From Betaproteobacteria bacterium (GTDB lineage: Bacteria; Pseudomonadota; Gammaproteobacteria; Burkholderiales; Burkholderiaceae_D): 8,169 bases of DNA. Location: assembly GCA_015655165.1 (NCBI GenBank), contig JAATFN010000440.1, positions 1 to 8,169 on the forward strand, given 5' to 3'. Each line of letters begins with the position of its first letter. Position 1 is the first letter of the stretch. The position numbers and the translations under genes were made by a program. The notes beneath the pieces were generated by a model. That model searched no databases. It was not told the DNA's origin and was given only the letters and a program-made list of their open reading frames with translations. Shown in pieces: positions 6,472-8,169 of this stretch.

Positions 6472-6488
6472 AAAAGGTGGCACCCACC
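6470..6488 (-). terminator. Possible second terminator insulating the marR promoter
   Basis: On the - strand GGTGG, loop GTG, CCACC (6488-6476) is followed by six T (6475-6470). The stem is only five pairs with a tight loop, so it is a weak candidate. It would stop read-through coming from the dehydrogenase gene just before the marR promoter, and its T-run touches the -35 region. Confidence 0.4.
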
Positions 6489-6545
6489 ACATGTCATGAT
6501 CTGCAGAAATGTCGACAATAAGGTATGAATGGGTGCAGGGGCGAT

Positions 6546-6583
6546 GACAACGAAAACGCCGCAAGCAATGTGCATTGCGGCGT
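6546..6583 (-). terminator. Intrinsic terminator of the short-chain dehydrogenase gene
   Basis: ACGCCGCAA (6556-6564) and TTGCGGCGT (6575-6583) form a perfect 9-pair GC-rich stem with a 10-base loop. Read on the - strand, the hairpin is followed by TTTTCGTTGT. It ends the dehydrogenase transcript about 90 bases after its stop codon. The bases between 6584 and 6674 hold no convincing gene. Confidence 0.72.
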
Positions 6584-6664
6584 ATCGATTGCAGAAGGGG
6601 GATGTATTCATCCAGCAATAGGCAGCCACTCAGGCCAGCGCGTGTTTTAGCAGGTACCGGCAGC

Positions 6665-6673
6665 TGATATAAT
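6665..6673 (+). promoter_or_regulatory. Consensus extended -10 element, antisense to the dehydrogenase gene
   Basis: TGATATAAT matches the extended -10 consensus TGnTATAAT exactly and ends 2 bases before the dehydrogenase stop codon. It points into that gene on the opposite strand, with a start expected near 6680. At the proper distance upstream there is no recognisable -35 (TTTTAG at 6645-6650), though extended -10 promoters can work without one. It may be chance. Confidence 0.3.
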
Positions 6674-6674
6674 G

Positions 6675-7505
6675 CTAGGTATTTCCATCGGCAGAATACG
6701 CAATGTCTCGCTGCGCTTCGATTGCGGCGAGACGTTTCTTTAGTTCCCGAACGATATCCTCGTAAGCGGTGCTGCCCAAGGCAAGTCGCAGTGGCGGTGT
6801 CGTACTGTCAGCCGCAACAATCAACGCATCGATTGTGCGCCCGGCGTCCCCCTTGATCTCGAAATCGCCTGATGTCAGCGCCCGACGAACTTCTCCGGCA
6901 GACGTGTCTTCGTAACAAGGCAAGGGTTGTGCACGGTCCAGTCCATCGGCAAAGCGGGTGCCGGTCGGACCCGGCTCGACTAATAGAAAATCAATGCCGA
7001 ATGGCGCGACTTCTTGGGCCACGGTTTCGACGAAACCTTCGATACCCCATTTAGTGGCATGGTAGAGGCTGAAGCTTGGATAGGTAATTTGCCCACCTTC
7101 GGATGATATTTGTACGATGCGGCCACCACCTTGCTCCCGTAGGTGAGGCAATACAGCCCGGATAAACTGGATCGACCCAACAAGGTTCGTGGCGATCTGT
7201 CGCTCGACTTGTACATCACTCGCTTCTTCGGCTGCACCGAAGAGGCCGTATCCCGCGTTACTGACTACGACATCGATGCGTCCCATGCGTGCAAAAGCAT
7301 CTGACACAGCGGTCTTGATGGCAGGCGTGTCTGTTATGTCAAGTGTGATGACTTTCAGGCGGTCACCATGTTGTGCCTGCAGTACATCTAATGCGCCTGT
7401 CTGGCGTAGGGTGGCCACGACCCGGTCACCGCGCTCCAGCAAACGTTCGGTCAGAAGACGGCCAAGACCGGTCGATGTGCCTGTAATAAACCAAGTTTTG
7501 CTCAT
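6675..7505 (-). CDS. Classical short-chain dehydrogenase/reductase (SDR), NAD(P)-dependent oxidoreductase
   Basis: The 276-residue cytoplasmic enzyme has the full set of classical SDR motifs. Numbered from the upstream ATG at 7514, they are TGTSTGLG (11-18) for the cofactor, D59, NAG (86-88), N110, catalytic S138, Y151-x3-K155, and a PGPTGT segment after the active site. TLR after the second strand (35-37) suggests possible NADP(H) preference; this is only a hint. Two ATGs compete. The one at 7505 gives MSKTWFITGT, typical for the family, and has GGA 8 bases upstream. The one at 7514 adds MHI with no better ribosome site. I chose 7505. It is divergent from a LysR regulator, which probably controls it, and is ended by a strong terminator. 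The substrate is unknown; such pairs often handle carbonyl compounds or xenobiotics. Confidence 0.88.
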   Translation of the reverse strand: MSKTWFITGTSTGLGRLLTERLLERGDRVVATLRQTGALDVLQAQHGDRLKVITLDITDTPAIKTAVSDAFARMGRIDVVVSNAGYGLFGAAEEASDVQVERQIATNLVGSIQFIRAVLPHLREQGGGRIVQISSEGGQITYPSFSLYHATKWGIEGFVETVAQEVAPFGIDFLLVEPGPTGTRFADGLDRAQPLPCYEDTSAGEVRRALTSGDFEIKGDAGRTIDALIVAADSTTPPLRLALGSTAYEDIVRELKKRLAAIEAQRDIAYSADGNT

Positions 7506-7614
7506 GATATGCATCCAAAAGAAAAGAGAGGGACTACTGTTTGGGATGTTATCGCGGTATCATTGTTGTGATAAGAACCAATAAATTGGATGAACTAGTG
7601 AAAATAAATCACCA
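7506..7614. promoter_or_regulatory. Divergent control region between the dehydrogenase and LysR genes, with two dyads
   Basis: Two inverted repeats lie close together: TATCA-N6-TGATA (7558-7573) and CCAAT-AA-ATTGG (7578-7589). The first resembles the interrupted dyads bound by LysR-type regulators (ATC-N8-GAT core), though it does not fit T-N11-A exactly. The second is compact. Promoters for both directions should lie here, but I could not pick convincing -35/-10 pairs. Binding by the adjacent LysR protein is inferred from the divergent layout. Confidence 0.5.
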
Positions 7615-8169
7615 ATGAGTAAACCGACTTTGGCTACGTTCAGGGCTTTCATGGCGGTTGCCGAGCATCGCAGCTTCAGGCGTGCCGCAGATCTGTTGGG
7701 GGTAACGCGCTCTTCACTAAGTCATGCCATTCGCAATCTGGAAGACGATGTGGGCACACGTTTGCTGCACCGGACCACACGCAGCGTATCGCTGACCGAA
7801 GCGGGAATGCATCTGTTAGGCCGTCTCGGTCCTTTGATTGGTGAACTCGATACCGTGTTTGAAGAAGTGTCTGGCGCTCAAGGGAATCTGCAAGGCCAGT
7901 TGCGCATTAACGGCAACGAGGGGGCGATCCGTTTGATGTTGCAAACGGTGGTGCCAGTGTTTTTGGCTCATTACCCCGGCGTTGAACTGGATTTTGTAGC
8001 CGACGGACGTTTAGTGGACATTGTCGAGCAGGGTTTCGATGCAGGGATCCGACTGCGCGAGTCAGTGCCAAAGGACATGGTGGCGGTGCCTCTTGGCTCG
8101 GACCTGCGCTTTCTCGCAGTAGCTGCACCGGCCTATCTGGCCGTGCATCCAGCACCGCAAATACCTGAC
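7615..8169 (+). CDS. LysR-type transcriptional regulator, 3' truncated by the window end
   Basis: An open frame of 185 codons runs from the ATG at 7615 to the right edge without a stop. The N-terminus is a typical LysR winged helix-turn-helix (about 5-64): LATFRAFMAVAEHRSFRRAA, then LGVTRSSLSHAIRNLE and RLLHRTTRSVSLTEAG. A linker helix (about 65-90) and the start of the effector domain follow (GQLRINGNE from about 93, then ELDFVADGRLVDIVEQGFDAGIRL). About 110-120 residues are missing compared with the usual 300. A TGA at 7591 in the same frame limits the start. No good ribosome site precedes the ATG. The RTTRSVSLTEAG and FDAGIRL segments are common in the large group of regulators placed opposite reductases. 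It probably activates or represses the divergent dehydrogenase; the effector is unknown. Confidence 0.87.
   Translation, partial: MSKPTLATFRAFMAVAEHRSFRRAADLLGVTRSSLSHAIRNLEDDVGTRLLHRTTRSVSLTEAGMHLLGRLGPLIGELDTVFEEVSGAQGNLQGQLRINGNEGAIRLMLQTVVPVFLAHYPGVELDFVADGRLVDIVEQGFDAGIRLRESVPKDMVAVPLGSDLRFLAVAAPAYLAVHPAPQIPD

Noticed and set aside
6600..6613. GGATG-TATT-CATCC hairpin after the dehydrogenase gene
   Set aside because: Five pairs without a T-tract on either strand; too short to call.
6525..6653. Small + strand open frame of 42 codons in the marR/dehydrogenase gap
   Set aside because: It runs through the perfect terminator hairpin and has no ribosome site at useful spacing.
7189..7584. 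131-residue + strand open frame opposite the dehydrogenase
   Set aside because: Low-complexity S/R/T-rich shadow of a motif-complete SDR gene.
7907..8155. 82-residue - strand open frame
   Set aside because: It lies opposite the LysR coding region and is proline/arginine-rich with no recognisable features.

Overview
The window (8,169 bases, no tRNA, rRNA, CRISPR array or insertion sequence seen) looks like chromosomal DNA of a Gram-negative proteobacterium. A betaproteobacterium of the Burkholderiales type is my best guess. The reasons are a periplasmic binding protein with a Sec signal peptide, a FUSC/DUF1656/HlyD inner-membrane efflux set, a LysR regulator beside a short-chain dehydrogenase, and similarity of these proteins to beta/gamma-proteobacterial families as I remember them. 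No database search was possible, so the genus is not assigned.

Left part (1-2730, + strand, AT-richer): the 3' end of a DAO-type FAD-dependent amine/amino-acid oxidoreductase overlaps by ATGA a periplasmic binding protein of the putative spermidine/putrescine ABC type. After a candidate terminator comes a 2-keto-4-pentenoate hydratase/fumarylacetoacetate hydrolase-like enzyme with its own strong ribosome binding site, then a good terminator. Together they suggest uptake of an amine- or imino-acid-like compound, oxidation in the cytoplasm, and further handling of a 2-oxo acid. The substrate cannot be read from the sequence.

Middle part (2733-6490, - strand): an efflux operon reads marR, FUSC-family (AaeB-like) permease, DUF1656 (AaeX-like) small membrane protein, HlyD/AaeA-like membrane fusion protein. 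The four genes are packed with overlaps of 4 bases or a gap of 1 base. A perfect 16+16 base inverted repeat lies directly before marR over the presumed promoter and ribosome binding site, and is almost certainly the autoregulatory operator. No outer-membrane channel gene is in the operon. A nested palindromic element fills the gap between the ends of this operon and the left-hand one.

Right part (6550-8169, GC-richer): a classical short-chain dehydrogenase/reductase on the - strand, ended by a clear terminator, is divergently arranged with a LysR-type regulator that runs off the window end. The 109-base gap between them has two small dyads that may be operator sites.

Most of the window is recognisable accessory metabolism and efflux. 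I found no clear new system. The best leads are the marR operator and its partial echo downstream of the operon, the oxidase/binding-protein/hydratase set, and a consensus extended -10 element antisense to the dehydrogenase.
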